Shown here one piece after another: positions 11,435 through 23,589 of a stretch of 64,000 nucleotides of DNA (positions are counted from its first letter, which is position 1; each line of letters opens with the position of its first letter). The notes under the pieces are model-generated. The model was given only the letters and a program-made list of their open reading frames with translations, was not told the DNA's origin and searched no databases. This DNA comes from Phocoena phocoena (lineage: Eukaryota; Chordata; Mammalia; Artiodactyla; Phocoenidae), in contig NW_027077457.1 in assembly GCF_963924675.1 (NCBI RefSeq), forward strand, positions 124,001 to 188,000, read 5' to 3'. Position numbers and translations under genes: made by a program.

Positions 11435-13116
11435 CCAAGCAAGCCTGTAAATGAAATTTGCACTACAATGGAATCTCACTGCCCCCCCCCCCCCCGGGCA
11501 AAAGGGCCATCTGAAAAAAGTGTAAAATCCAGAATGGTAGGACAGGATATGGAGAACAGGGAGACTAGTTATGCTGATTGGCAGGATGGAATTTGCCAAC
11601 AGCCTCCCAGGAGAAGTGTATGGTGTTTCCTGAAACACGTAAGAAATGAAGCAACACAGCCTATGGTAATTGCACTTATGGTCCTATTGCTTAGGTAAAT
11701 TAACATCAAAAACAGAGAGCCACCCCAAAGTTTGGGACGGCTGTGTTCCCAAGAAGCTCGTCTACAGTACCAGGTAAATATCCCAGAAAGCAAAAAATGG
11801 ATAAAGAAGTTGTGGCACGTACGTGCAATGCAATATCACTCAGCAATGAAATCTGTGTCATCAGGCCCGTAGCGGCATAGTGAGTGGTTGCAGGTATGGT
11901 GATTCTACATGAACTACATCACACAGAAAAAGAAACATCATAAGATATCACTAATACACGGAATGTAAACGTGACTACACATGAACTGAATTACAAAACA
12001 GAACAGGGTCTCAAATTTAGAAAACCAACTAGTTCTTGCTTATGGGGAAATGTGCCTTGGGGTGCTGCATAAAACCAGAGACTGAAATTACCACAGATAA
12101 CTTTCCATAAGCCAAATATGTAATAGACAATACCTACTCCTTGCTCAACGAAATGGAACCAACACCACATATTCAATGCCTAGGAATATACCTGACTAGG
12201 AAGAATCTTAATACCCATGGATATATATGTCTCCGTAAGAGAATGGAGCATGTGTACAGTGGCCGAAACGCAGAAGTGAAAATCGGATAAATCCCATTAT
12301 CAAATTAATTTCGAAAACAAAACACAAAGACAGTGAAATAGAGAGCAATTCTTAAATAATTCACTCAGGGCATGTGATGCAACCGGGATTGACCACATAT
12401 ACAACCAGAGCTGGTTGAGACATAAGGCTGGACACTTCAGGCTGATAGCATTGGTGAGTTACGGTGAGCAAATGCAGACCCTTTGAAATCATACTGCATG
12501 GTACCTATTCCATGGGTCCCAACTCTCCAGATTCAAGGGATTCTTCCTCCAGCTAAAACATGCATGGGAAACCCACAGTATGGTCCACCGTGTGATTGGG
12601 AAACGAATTAAAATGCATCTGAGTTTTCGTATCCTGGTCCTCGGGTTCACCATTCCAGATGCTTTACTAATACTCTCCCCGCTGGGAGATTCAGTGCCTT
12701 TAACCTCCTGTTTGGCACAGCTTGCAATTTCTGTGCAAGATGAACAGGAATAGGGAGAACCAGTGAGAGACTAGCTATAGGTGTCTGCACGGGCAAATGT
12801 AACGCTCATTTCCCACCAGGAAGAGGAATTAACCAAAGGCTCAGCGTGCCCTGCCAGAAACAGATTAGGGCCTGAAGCAATCCTGCGGTATTGTGCCCAG
12901 CTCACAAGAAAGCGAGTTGAAGAAAGGAGCTCAGCGGCACTGTAATTCACAAACCTGCAGAGTTATAAATGACAGCTATCCTCCAAAAGGATACTGAAGT
13001 AAGCCTGCGAAGGGGACTTGAAAGCGGGGCCGAATTTCAGGAAAACGATTGCAGGGGGTAGACTGGAATTGCCCTGAAAGCATAGGAAGAGAGGCAGAAC
13101 GTCGACAATGATGCAC
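11361..13116 (+). repeat. Satellite unit 3 (1756 bp), with 14-C run
   Basis: Palindrome 11361-11434 with seven T and seven A in its arms instead of six and six. A run of 14 C at 11482-11495 replaces the usual six and accounts for most of the extra length. L1 part about 11435-12330. Type B. The AATAAA site is lost (caaattaattt), as in unit 4. Confidence 0.9.
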
Positions 13117-14862
13117 TTGGCCAAAAAGGGCGTATGCGTTTTTCCCTGAATATATTCAGGAAAAAACGCATACGCCCTTTTTGGCCAACAAAGCAAGCCT
13201 GTAAAGGAAATCTGCACTACAATGAAATCTCACTGCCCCCCAGGCAAAAGGGCCATCTGAAAAAAGTGTAAAATCCAGAAAGGTAGGACAGGATATGGAG
13301 AACAGGGAGCCTTGTTATGCTGATTGGCAGGATGTCAATTGTGAACAGCCACCCTGGAGAAGTGTATGGTGTTTCTTGAAACACGTAAGAAATGAAGCAA
13401 CACAGCCTATGGTAATTGCACTTATGGTCCTATTGCTTAGATAAATTAACATCAAAAACAGAGAGCCACCCCAAAGTTTGGGATGGCTGTGTTCCCAAGA
13501 AGCTCGTCTAGAGTACCAGGTAAATATCCCAGAAAGCAAAAAATGGATAAAGAAGTTGTGGCACGTACGTGCAATGCAATATCACTCAGCAATGAAATCT
13601 GTGTCATCAGGCCCGTAGCGGCATAGTGAGTGGATGCAGGTATGGTGATACTACGTGAACTACATCACACAGAAAAAGAAACATCATAAGATATCACTAA
13701 TACACGGAATGTAAACGTGACTACACATGAACTGAATTACAAAACAGAACAGGGTCTCAAATTTAGAAAACCAACAAGTTCTTGCTTATGGGGAAATGTG
13801 CCTTGGGGTGCTGCATAAAACCAGAGACTGAAATTAGCACAGATAACTTTCCATAAGCCAAATATGTAATAGACAATACCTACTCCTTGCTCAACGAAAT
13901 GGAACCAACACCACATATTCAATGCCTAGGAATATACCTGACTAGGAAGAATCTTAATACCCATGGATATATATGTCTCCGTAATAGAATCAAGCATGTG
14001 TACAGTGGCCGAAACGCAGAAGTGAAAATCGGATAAATCCCATTATCAAATTAATTTCGAAAACAAAACACAAAGACAGTGAAATAGAGAGCAATTCTTA
14101 AATAATTCGCTCATTGCATGTGATGCAACCGGGATTGACCACATCTACACCCAGAGCTGGTTGAGACATAAGGCTGGACACTTCAGGCTGATAGCATTGG
14201 TTAGTTTCGGGGAGCAAATGCAGTCCCTTTGAAGTCATATTGCATGGTACCCATTCCATGGGTCCCAACTCTCCAGGTTCAAGTGATTCTTCCTCCAGCT
14301 AAAACATGCCTGGGAAACCCAGTGTATCGTCCACCGTGTGATTGGGAAACGATTTAAAATGCATCTCAGTTTTCGTATCCTTGTCCTCGGGTTCACCATT
14401 CCAGATGCTTTACTAACACTCTCCCTGCTTGGAGAGTCAGTGCCTTTAACCTCCTCTTTGGCACAGCTTGCAATTTCTGTGCAAGATGAACAGGAATAGG
14501 GAGAAACAATGAGAGACTAGCTATAGGTTTCTGCACGGGCAAATGTAATGCTCATTTCCCACCAGGAAGAGGAATTAAGCAATGGCTCAGCGTGCCCTGC
14601 CGGAAACAGATTAGGGCCTGAAGCAATCCTGCGGTTTTGTGCCCAGCTCACAAGAAAGCGAGTTGAAGAAAGGAGCTCAGGGGCACTGTAATTCACAAAC
14701 CTGTAGAGTTATAAATGACAGCTATCCTCCAAAAATATATTGAAGTAAGCCTGCGAAGGGGACTTGAAAGCGGGGCAGAATTTCAGGAAAACGATTGCAG
14801 GGGGTAGACTGGAATTGCCCTGAAAGCATAGGAAAAGAGGAAAAACGTCGACAATGATGCAC
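13117..14862 (+). repeat. Satellite unit 4 (1746 bp)
   Basis: Palindrome 13117-13188 with ccctg instead of tcctg on the left arm. L1 part about 13189-14076. Type B. Shares the lost AATAAA (caaattaattt) with unit 3, so the two are close relatives. Confidence 0.9.
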
Positions 14863-14934
14863 TTGGCCAAAAAGGGCGTATGCGTTTTTTCCTGAATATA
14901 TTCAGGAAAAAACGCATACGCCCTTTTTGGCCAA
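14863..14934. repeat. 72-bp perfect palindrome (reference copy)
   Basis: Arms of 36 bp meet with no spacer at gaata|tattc. The left arm runs ttggccaaaaagggcgta, tgcgtttttt, cctgaata, and the right arm is its exact reverse complement. Such a sequence can form a hairpin in single strands and a cruciform in supercoiled DNA. It sits immediately upstream of the L1-derived part. No known protein site is recognised in it. A GTCGAC site lies about 15 bases upstream. Confidence 0.95.
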
Positions 14935-15822
14935 CCAAGCAAGCCTGTAAAGGAAATCTGCACTACAATGAAGTCTCAATGCCCCCCATGCAAAAGGGCC
15001 ATCTGAAAAAAGTGTAAAATCCAGAAAGGTAGGACAGGATATGGAGAACAGGGAGCCTTGTTATGCTGATTGGCAGGATGTAAATTGCCAGCAGCCACCC
15101 TGGAGAAGTGTATGGTGTTTCCTGAAACACGTAACAAACAAAGCAACACAGCCTATAGCACTTCCACTTATGGTCCTATAGCTTACGGAAATTAAAATCA
15201 AAAACAGACAGCCACCCCAATATTTGGGACGGCTGTGTTCACAAGAAGCTCCTCTACAGTATCAGGTAAATATCCCAGAAAGCAAAAAATGGATAAAGAA
15301 GTTGTGGCACGTACGTACAATGCAATATCACTCAGCAATGAAATCTGTGTCATCAGGCCCGTAGCGGCATAATGAGTGGATGCAGGTATGGTGATTCTAC
15401 GTGAACTAAGTCACACAGAAAAAGAAACATCATAAGATATCACTAATACACGGAATGTAAACTTGACTACACATGAACTGAATTACAAAACAGAACAGGG
15501 TCTCAAATTTAGAAAACCAACTAGTTCTTGCTTATGGGGAAATGTGCCTTGGGGTGCTGCATAAAACCAGAGACTGAAATTAGCACAGATAACTTTCCAT
15601 AAGCTAAATATGTAATAGACAAGACCTACTCCTTGCTCAACGAAATGGACCCAACACCACATATTCAACGCCTAGGAATATACCTGACTAGGAAGAATCT
15701 TAAAACACATGGATATATATGTCTCCGTAAGAGAATCAAGCGGGTGTACAGCGGCCGAAACGCAGCAGTGAAAATCCGATAAATCCAATTATCAGAATAA
15801 ATTTCGAAAACAAAACACAAAG
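14935..15822 (+). mobile_element. 5'-truncated L1 3' end inside the satellite unit (reference copy)
   Basis: Matches to L1, in order, are: actacaatgaagtctcac; a block ending ggcaggatgtaaattgccag, which resembles the ORF2 coding sequence around the conserved tryptophans; aaaatggataaagaagttgt, which encodes W-I-K-K; the ORF2 end atatcactaatacacgg followed by TAA; the 3' UTR; AATAAA at 15796-15801; and an A-rich tail to about 15822. In L1 the same blocks occur in the same order and spacing, apart from small deletions near the 5' side. Only about the last 890 bp of a 6-kb element are present. The other units hold the same segment at the same offset (about palindrome start +72 to +959). The family assignment is by recognition. 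The relation to the even-toed ungulate and whale L1 type is likely. Confidence 0.9.
15209..15235. repeat. Secondary 27-bp imperfect dyad (type A form)
   Basis: The sequence cagccac-cccaa-tat-ttggg-acggctg is an inverted repeat with two mismatched bases per side. In type B units the core reads cccaaa-g-tttggg, so the symmetry is kept although the bases differ. Whether that matters is unknown. Confidence 0.7.
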
Positions 15823-16609
15823 ACAGTGAAATAGAGAGCAATTCTTAAATAATTCACTCAGGGCATGTGATGCAACCGGGATTGACCACATCTACACCCA
15901 GAGCTGGTTGAGACATAAGGCTGGACACTTCAGGCTGATAGCATTGGTGAGTTTCGGTGAGCAAATGCAGACCCTTTGAAGTCACACTGCATGGTACCCA
16001 TTCCATGGGTCCCAACTCTCCAGGGTCAAGGGATTCTTCCTTCAGCTAAAACATGCATGGGAAACACAGTGTATGGTACACCGTGAGATTGGGAAACGAT
16101 TTAAAATGGATCTCAGTTTTCGTATCCTTGTCCTCGGGTTCACCATTCCAGACGCTTTACTAACACTCTCCGCGCTTGGAGAGTCAGTGCCTTTAACCTC
16201 CTGTTTGGCACAGTTTGCAATTTCTGTGCAAGATGAACAGGAATAGGGAGAACCAATGAGAGACTAGCTGTAGGTGTCTGCATGGGCAAATGTAACACTC
16301 ATTGCCCACCAAGAAGAGGAATTAAACAAAGGCTCAGTGTGCCCTGCTGGAAACAGATTAAGGCCTGAAGCAATCCTGCAGTTTTGTGCCCAGCTCACAA
16401 GAAAGCAAGTTGAAGAAAGGAGCTCAGGGGCACTGTAATTCACAAACCTGCAGAGTTATAAATTACAGCTATCCTCCAAAAATATATTGAAGTAAGTCTG
16501 CGAAGGGGACTTGAAAGCGGGGCAGAATTTCAGGAAAACGATTGCAAGGGGCAGACTGGAATTGCCCTGAAAGCATAGGAAAAGAGGCAGAATGTCGACA
16601 ATGATGCAC

Positions 16610-18355
16610 TTGGCCAAAAAGGGCGTATGCGTTTTTTCCTGAATATATTCAGGAAAAAATGCATACGCCCTTTTTGGCCAACCAAGCAAGCCTGTAAAGG
16701 AAATCTGCACTACAATGAAGTCTCACTGCACCCAGGGCCAAAGGGCCATCTGAAAAAAGTGTAAAATCCAGAAAGGTAGGACAGGATATGGAGAACAGGG
16801 AGCCTTGTTATGCTGATTGGCAGGATGTAAATTGCCAGCAGCCACCCTGGAGAAGTGTATGGTGTTTCATGAAACACGTAAGAAGCAAAGCAACACAGCC
16901 TATGGCACTTCCACTTATGGTCCTATAGCTTACGGAAATTAAAATAAAAAACAGAAAGCCACCCCAATATTTGGGACGGCTGTGTTCACAAGAAGCTCAT
17001 CTATAGTATCAGGTAAATATCCCAGAAAGCAAAAAATGGATAAAGAAGTTGTGGCACGTACGTACAATGCAATATCACTCAGCAATGAATTCTGTGTCAT
17101 CAGGCCCGTAGCGGCATAGTGAGTGGATGCAGGTACGGTGATTCTACGTGAACTACGTCACACAGAAAAAGAAACATCATAAGATATCACTAATACACGG
17201 AATGTAAACTTGACTACACATGAACTGAATTACAAAACAGACTGGGTCTCAAATTTAGAAGACCAACTAGTGCTTGCTTATGGGGAAAGGTGCCTTGGGG
17301 TGCTGCATAAAACCAGAGACTGAAATTAGCACAGATAACTTTCCATAAGCCAAATATGTAATAGACAAGACCTACTCCTTGCTCAACGAAATAGACCCAA
17401 CACCACATATTCAACGCCTAGGAATATACCTGACTAGGAAGAATCTTAAAACCCATGGATATATATGTCTCCGTAAGAGAATCAAGCGTGTGTACAGGGG
17501 CCGAAACGCAGCAGTGAAAATCCGATAAATCCCATTATCAAAATAAATTTCGAAAACAAAACACAAAGACAGTGAAATAGAGAGCAATTCTTAAATAATT
17601 CACTCAGGGCATGTGATGCAACCGGGATTGACCACATCTACACCCAGAGCTGGTTGAGACATAAGGCTGGACACTTCAGGCTGATAGCATTGGTGAGTTT
17701 CGGTGAGCAAATGCAGACCCTTTGAAGTCATACTGCATGGTACCCATTCCATGGGTCCCAACTCTCCAGGTTCAAGGGATTCTTCCTCCAGCTAAACCAT
17801 GCATGGGAAACCCAGAGTATCGTCCGCCATGTGATTGGGAAACGATTTAAAATGCATCTCAGTTTTCGTATCCTTGTCCTCGGGTTCACCATTCCAGATG
17901 CTTTACTAACACTCTCCCCGCTTGGAGAGTCAGTGCCTATAACCTCCTCTTTGGCACAGCTTGCAATTTCTGTGCAACATGAACAGGAATAGGGAGAACC
18001 AATGAGAGACTAGCTGTAGGTGTCTGCACGGGCAAATGTAACCCTCATTGCCCACCAGGAAGAGGAATTAAACAAAGGCTCAGTGTGCCGTGCTGGAAAC
18101 AGATTAGGGCCTTAAGCAAACATGTAGTTTTGTGCCCAGCTCACAAGAAAGCGAGTTGAAGAAAGGAGCTCAGGGGCACTGTAATTCACAAACCTGCAGA
18201 GTTATAAATGACAGCTATCTTCCAAAAGTATATTGAAGTAAGCCTGCGAAGGGGACTTGAAAGCGGGGCAGAATTTCAGGAAAACGATTGCAGGGGGTAG
18301 ACTGGAATTGCCCTGAAAGCATAGGAAAAGAGGCACAACGTCGACAATGATGCAC
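16610..18355 (+). repeat. Satellite unit 6 (1746 bp)
   Basis: Palindrome 16610-16681 with one right-arm change (aaaaaatgcat for aaaaaacgcat). L1 part about 16682-17569. Type A with cagaaagcc. Confidence 0.9.
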
Positions 18356-20095
18356 TTGGCCAAAAAGGGCGTATGCATTTTTTCCTGAATATATTCAGGA
18401 AAAAACGCATACGCACTTTTTGGCCAACCAAGCAAGCCTGTAAAGGAAATCTGCACTACAATGAAATCTCACTGCCCCCCGGGCAAAAGGGCCATCTGAA
18501 AAAAGTGTAAAATCCAGAAAGGTAGGACAGGATATGGAGAACAGGGAGCCTTGTTATGCTGATTGGCAGGATGTAAATTTTGAACAGCCACCCTGGAGAA
18601 GTGTATGGTGTTTCCTGAAACACGTAAGAAACAAAGCAACACAGCCTATGGCACTTCCACTTATGGTCCTATAGTTTTCGGAAATTAAAATCAAAAACAG
18701 ACAGCCACCCCAATATTTGGGACGGCTGTGTTCACAAGAAGCTCGGCTACAGTATCAGGTAAATATCCCAGAAAGCAAAAAATGGATAAAGAAGTTGTGG
18801 CACGTACGTGCAATGCAATATCACTCAGCAATGAAATCTGTGTCATCAGGCCCGTAGCGGCATAGTGAGTGGATGCAGGTACGGTGTTTCTACGTGAACT
18901 ACGTCACACAGAAAAAGAAACATCATAAGATATCACTAATACACGGAATGTAAACTTGACTACACATTAACTGAATTACAAAACAGAACAGGGTCTCAAA
19001 TTTAGAAAACCAACTAGTGCTTGCTTATGGGGAAAGGTGCCTTGGGGTGTTGCATAAAACCAGAGACTGAAATTAGCACAGATAACTTTCCATAAGCCAA
19101 ATATGTAATAGACAAGACCTACTCCTTGCTCAACGAAATGGACACAACACCACATATTCAACGCCTAGGAATATACCTGACTAGGAAGAATCTTAAAACC
19201 CATGGATATATATGTCTCCGTAAGAGAATCAAGCGTGTGTACTGCGGCCGAAATGCAGCAGTGAAAATCCGATAAATCCCATTATCAAAATAAATTTCGA
19301 ACACAAAGACAGTGAAATAGAGAGCAATTCTTAAATAATTCACTCAGGGCATGTGATGCAACCGGGATTGACCACATCTACTCCCAGAGCTGGTTGAGAC
19401 ATAAGGTTGGACACTTCAGGCTGATAGCATTGGTGAGTTTCGGTGAACAAATGCAGACCCTTTGAAGTCATACTGCATGGTACCCATTCCATGGTTCCCA
19501 ATTCTCCAGGTTCAAGGCATTCTTCCTCCAGCTAAAACATGCATGGGAAACCCAGAGTATCGTCCACCGTGTGATTGGGAAACGATTTAAAATGCATCTC
19601 AGTTTTCGTATCCTAGTCCTCGGGTTCACCATTCCAGAAGCTTTACTAACACTCTCCCCGCTTGGAGAGTCAGTGCCTTTAACCTCCTCTTTGGCACAGC
19701 TTGCAATTTCTGTGCAATATCAACAGGAATAGGGAGAACCAATGAGAGACTAGCTATAGGTGTCTGCACGGGCAAATGTAACGCTCATTTCCCACCAGGA
19801 AGAGGAATTAACCAAAGGCTCAGCATGCCCTGCCGGAAACAGATTAGGGCCTGAAGCAATCCTGCGGTTTTGTGCCCAGCTCAAAAGAAAGTGAGTTGAA
19901 AACAGGAGCTCAGGGGCACTGTAATTCACAAACCTGCAGAGTTATAAATGACAGCTATCCTCCAAAAATATATTGAAGTAAGCCTGCGAAGGGGACTTGA
20001 AAGCGGGGCAGAATTTCAGGAAAACGATTGCAGGGGGTAGACTGGAATTGCCCTGAAAGCATAGGAAAAGAGGCAGAACGTCGACAATGACGCAA
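18356..20095 (+). repeat. Satellite unit 7 (1740 bp)
   Basis: Palindrome 18356-18427 with unpaired changes gcatttttt on the left and cgcact on the right. L1 part about 18428-19308. A deletion of about 7 bp in the A-rich tail (ttcgaacacaaag near 19297) accounts for the short length. Type A. Confidence 0.9.
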
Positions 20096-21842
20096 TTGGC
20101 TAAAAAGGGCGTATGCGTTTTTTCCTGAATATATTCAGGAAAAAATGCATACGCCCTTTTTGGCCAACCAAGCAAGCCTGTAAAGTAATTCTGCACTACA
20201 ATGAAGTCTCACTGCCCCCCGGGCAAAAGGGCCATCTGAAAAAAGTGTAAAATCCAGAAAGGTAGGACAGGATATGGAGAACAGGGAGCCTTGTTATGCT
20301 GATTGGCAGGATGTAAATTGCCAACAGCCTCCCTGGAGAAGTGTATGGTGTTTACTGAAACACGTAAGAAACAAAGCAACACAGCCTATGGCAATTGCAC
20401 TTATGGTCCTATTCCTTAGGGAAATTAAAATCAAAAACAGAGAGCCACCCCAAAGTTTGGGACGGCTGTGTTCACAAGAAGGTCGTCTACAGTATCAGGT
20501 AAATATCCCAGAAAGCAAAAAATGGATAAAGAAGTTGTGGCACGTACGTGCAATGCAGTATCACTCAGCAATGAAATCTGTGTCATCAGGCCCGTAGCGG
20601 CATAGTGAGTGGATGCAGGTACGGTGATTCTACGTGAACTACGTCACACAGAAAAAGAAACATCATAAGATATCACTAATACACGGAATGTAAACTTGAC
20701 TACACGTGAACTGAATTACAAAACAGAACAGGGTCTCAAATTTAGAAAACCAACTAGTGCTTGCTTATGGGGAAAGGTGCCTTGGGGTGCTGCATAAAAC
20801 CAGAGACTGAAATTAGCACAGATAACATTCCATAAGCCAAATATGTAATAGACAAGACCTACTCCTTGCTCAACGAAATGGACCCAACACCACATATTCA
20901 ACGCCTAGGAATATACCTGACTAGGAAGAATCTTAAAACCCATGGATTTATATGTCTCCATAAGAGAATCAAGGGTGTGTACAGCGGCATAAACGCAGCA
21001 GTGAAAATCCGATAAATCCCATTATCAAAATAAATTTCAAAAACAAAACACAAAGACAGTGAAATAGAGAGCAATTCTTAAATAATTCACTCAGGGCATG
21101 TGATGCAACCGGGATTGGCCCCATCTACACCCAGAGCTGGTTGAGACATAAGGCTGGACACTTCAGGCTGATAGCATTGGTGAGTTTCGGTGAGCAAATG
21201 CAGACCCTTTGAAGTCATACTGCATGGTAACTATTCCATGGGTCCCAACTCTTCAGGTTCAAGGGATTCTTCCTCCAGCTAAAACATGCATGGGAAACCC
21301 ACAGTATGGTACACCGTGTGATTGGGAAACGATTTAAAATGCATCTCAGTTTTCGTATCCTGGTCCTCGGGTTCACCATTCCAGATGCTTTACTAACACT
21401 CTCCCCGCTTGGAAAGTCAGTGCCTTTAACCTCCTCTTTGGCACAGCTTGCAATTTCTGTGCAAGATGAACAGGAATAGGGAGAACCAATGAGAGACTAG
21501 CTGTAGGTGTCTGCACGGGCAAATGTAACGCTCATTGCCGACCAGGAAGAGGAATTAAACAAAGGCTCAGCGTGCCCTGCTGAAAACAGATTAGGGCCTG
21601 AAGCAATCCTGCGGTTTTGTGCCCAGCTCACAAGAAAGCGAGTTGAAGAAAGGAGCTCAGGGGCACTGTAATTCACAAACCTGCAGAGTTATAAATGACA
21701 GCTATCCTCCAAAAATATATTGAAGTAAGCCTGCGAAGGGGACCTGAAAGCGGGGCAGAATTTCAGGAAAACGATTGCAGGGGGTAGACTGGAATTGCCC
21801 TGGAAGCATAGGAAAAGAGGCACAATGTCGACAATGATGCAC
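20096..21842 (+). repeat. Satellite unit 8 (1747 bp)
   Basis: Palindrome 20096-20167 with left-arm change ttggctaa and right-arm tgcat. L1 part about 20168-21055. Type B. The part up to 21112 is nearly identical to unit 21 (offset 22,699). Confidence 0.9.
20274..20597 (+). pseudogene. L1 ORF2 C-terminal remnant, open for 107 codons
   Basis: This is the L1 reverse-transcriptase ORF (ORF2) in its original frame, near its C-terminus. Residues WQDVNCQQPPWRSVWCFLKH correspond to the conserved tryptophan-rich stretch of ORF2, and WIKKLWHVRAMQYHSAMKS corresponds to the W-I-K-K-x-W motif near its end. The frame stops at TAG 20595-20597. After another stop it reaches ISLIHGM and a TAA at 20691-20693, which matches the position of the normal ORF2 end. 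The endonuclease and reverse transcriptase domains are absent, so no activity is possible. The start methionine is internal to ORF2 and not a real start. Type B units keep this frame open; type A units have a TAG at the tatagctt site. Confidence 0.85.
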
Positions 21843-23589
21843 TTGGCCAAAAAGGGCGTATGCGTTTTTTCATGAATATATTCAGGAAAAAACGCATAAG
21901 CCCTTTTTGGCCAACCAAGCAAGCCTGTAAATAAATCTGCACTACAATGAAATCTCACTGCCCCCCCCCGGGCAAAAGGGCCATCTGAAAACAGTGTAAA
22001 ATCCAGAAAGGTAGGACAGGATATGGAGAACAGGGAGCCTTGTTATGCTGATAGGCAGGATGTAAATTGCCAGCAGCCACCCTGGAGAAGTGTATGGTGT
22101 TTCCTGAAACAGGTAAGAAACAAAGCAACACAGCCTATGGCACTTCCACTTATGGTCCTATAGCTTACGGAAATTAAAATCAAAAACAGACAGCCACCCC
22201 AATATTTGGGACGGCTGTGTTCCCAAGAAGCTCGTCTACAGTATCAGGTAAATATCCCAGAAAGAAAAAATGGATAAAGAAGTTGTGGCACGTACGTACA
22301 ATGCAATATCACTCAGAAATGAAATCTGTGTCATCAGGCCCGTAGCGGCATAGTGAGTGGATGCAGGCACGGTGATTCTACGTGAACTACGTCACACAGA
22401 AAAAGAAACATCATAAGATATCGCTAATACACGGAATGTAAACTTGACTACACGTGAACTGAATTACAAAACAGAACAGTGTATCAAATTTAGAAAACCA
22501 ACTAGTGCTTGCTTATGGGAAAAGGTGCCTTGGGGTGCTGCATAAAACCAGAGACTTAAATTAGCACAGATAACTTTCCATAAGCCAAATATGTAATAGA
22601 CAAGACCTACTCCTTGCTCAATGAAATGGACCCAACACCACATATTCAATGCCCAGGAATATACCTGACTAGGAAAAATCTTAAAACACATGGATATATA
22701 TGTCTCCGTAAGAGAATCAAGCATGTGTACAGCGGCCGAAACGCAGCAGTGAAAATCCGATAAATCCCATTATCAAAATAAATTTCGAAAACAAAACACA
22801 AAGACAGTGAAATAGAGAGCAATTCTTAAATAATTCACTCAGGGCATGTGATGCAACCGGGATTTACCACATCTACACCCACAGCTGGTTGAGACATAAG
22901 GCTGGACACTTCAGGCTGATAGCATTGGTGAGTTTCGGTGAGCAAATGCAGACCCTTTGAAGTCATACTTCATGGTACCCATTCCATGGGTCCCAACTCT
23001 CCAGGTTCAAGGCATTCTTCCTCCAGCTAAAACATGCATGGGAAACCCAGAGTATCGTCCACCGTGTGATTGGGAAACGATTTAAAATGCATCTCAGTTT
23101 TCGTACCCTGGTCCTCGGGTTCACCATTCCAGATGCTTTACTAACACTCTCCCCGCTTGGAGAGTCAGTGCCTTTAACCTCCTGTTTGGCACAGCTTGCA
23201 ATTTCTGTGCAAGATGAACAGGAATAGGGAGAACCAATGAGAGACTAGCTGTAGGTGTCTGCACGGGCAAATGTAACGCTCATTGCCGACCAGGAAGAGA
23301 AATTAAACAAAGGCTCAGCGTGCCCTGCTGAAAACAGATTAGGGCCTGATGCAATCCAGCGGTTTTGTGCCCAGCTCACAAGAAAGCGAGTTGAAGAAAG
23401 GAGCTCAGGGGCACTGTAATTCACAAACCTGCAGAGTTATAAATGACAGCTATCCTCCAAAAATATATTGAAGTAAGCCTGCGAAGGGGACTTGAAAGCG
23501 GGGCAGAATTTCAGGAAAACCATTGCAGGGGTAGACTGGAATTGCCCTGAAAGCATAGGAAAAGAGGCAGAACGTCGACAATGATGCAC
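21843..23589 (+). repeat. Satellite unit 9 (1747 bp)
   Basis: Palindrome 21843-21914 with catgaata on the left and cgcataagccc on the right. The latter is shared with units 27 and 28. A run of nine C at 21961-21969. L1 part about 21915-22803. Type A. From 22111 on it is nearly identical to unit 22. Confidence 0.9.

Larger units (their letters stand above)
14863..16609 (+). repeat. Satellite unit 5 (1747 bp)
   Basis: Palindrome 14863-14934, perfect. L1 part about 14935-15822, AATAAA at 15796-15801. Type A. This copy is used as the reference for the sub-features below. Confidence 0.9.

Noticed and set aside
14863..14934. Palindrome as a transcription terminator, CRISPR repeat or bacterial inverted repeat
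   Set aside because: The context is a eukaryotic satellite with 1.75-kb spacing. There are no genes, spacers or transposase.
14709..14963. 84-codon minus-strand frame repeated in most units (starts MQISFTGLLGWPK)
   Set aside because: It reads through the palindrome and across the L1 junction, is antisense to L1, and is broken in several units. Its recurrence follows from the tandem repeat.
14935..15822. Recently active L1 insertion
   Set aside because: It is severely 5'-truncated, carries stops, has no flanking target-site duplication that I can see, and is present at the same place in every unit.
15796..15830. CENP-B box in or near ttcgaaaacaaaacac
   Set aside because: The required TTCG....A..CGGG pattern is not met here or at the other ttcg sites checked.
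20716..20901. 61-codon minus-strand frame repeated in most units (starts MNMWCWVHFVEQGV)
   Set aside because: It is antisense to the L1 3' UTR and no protein family is recognised. Its conservation equals that of the repeat.
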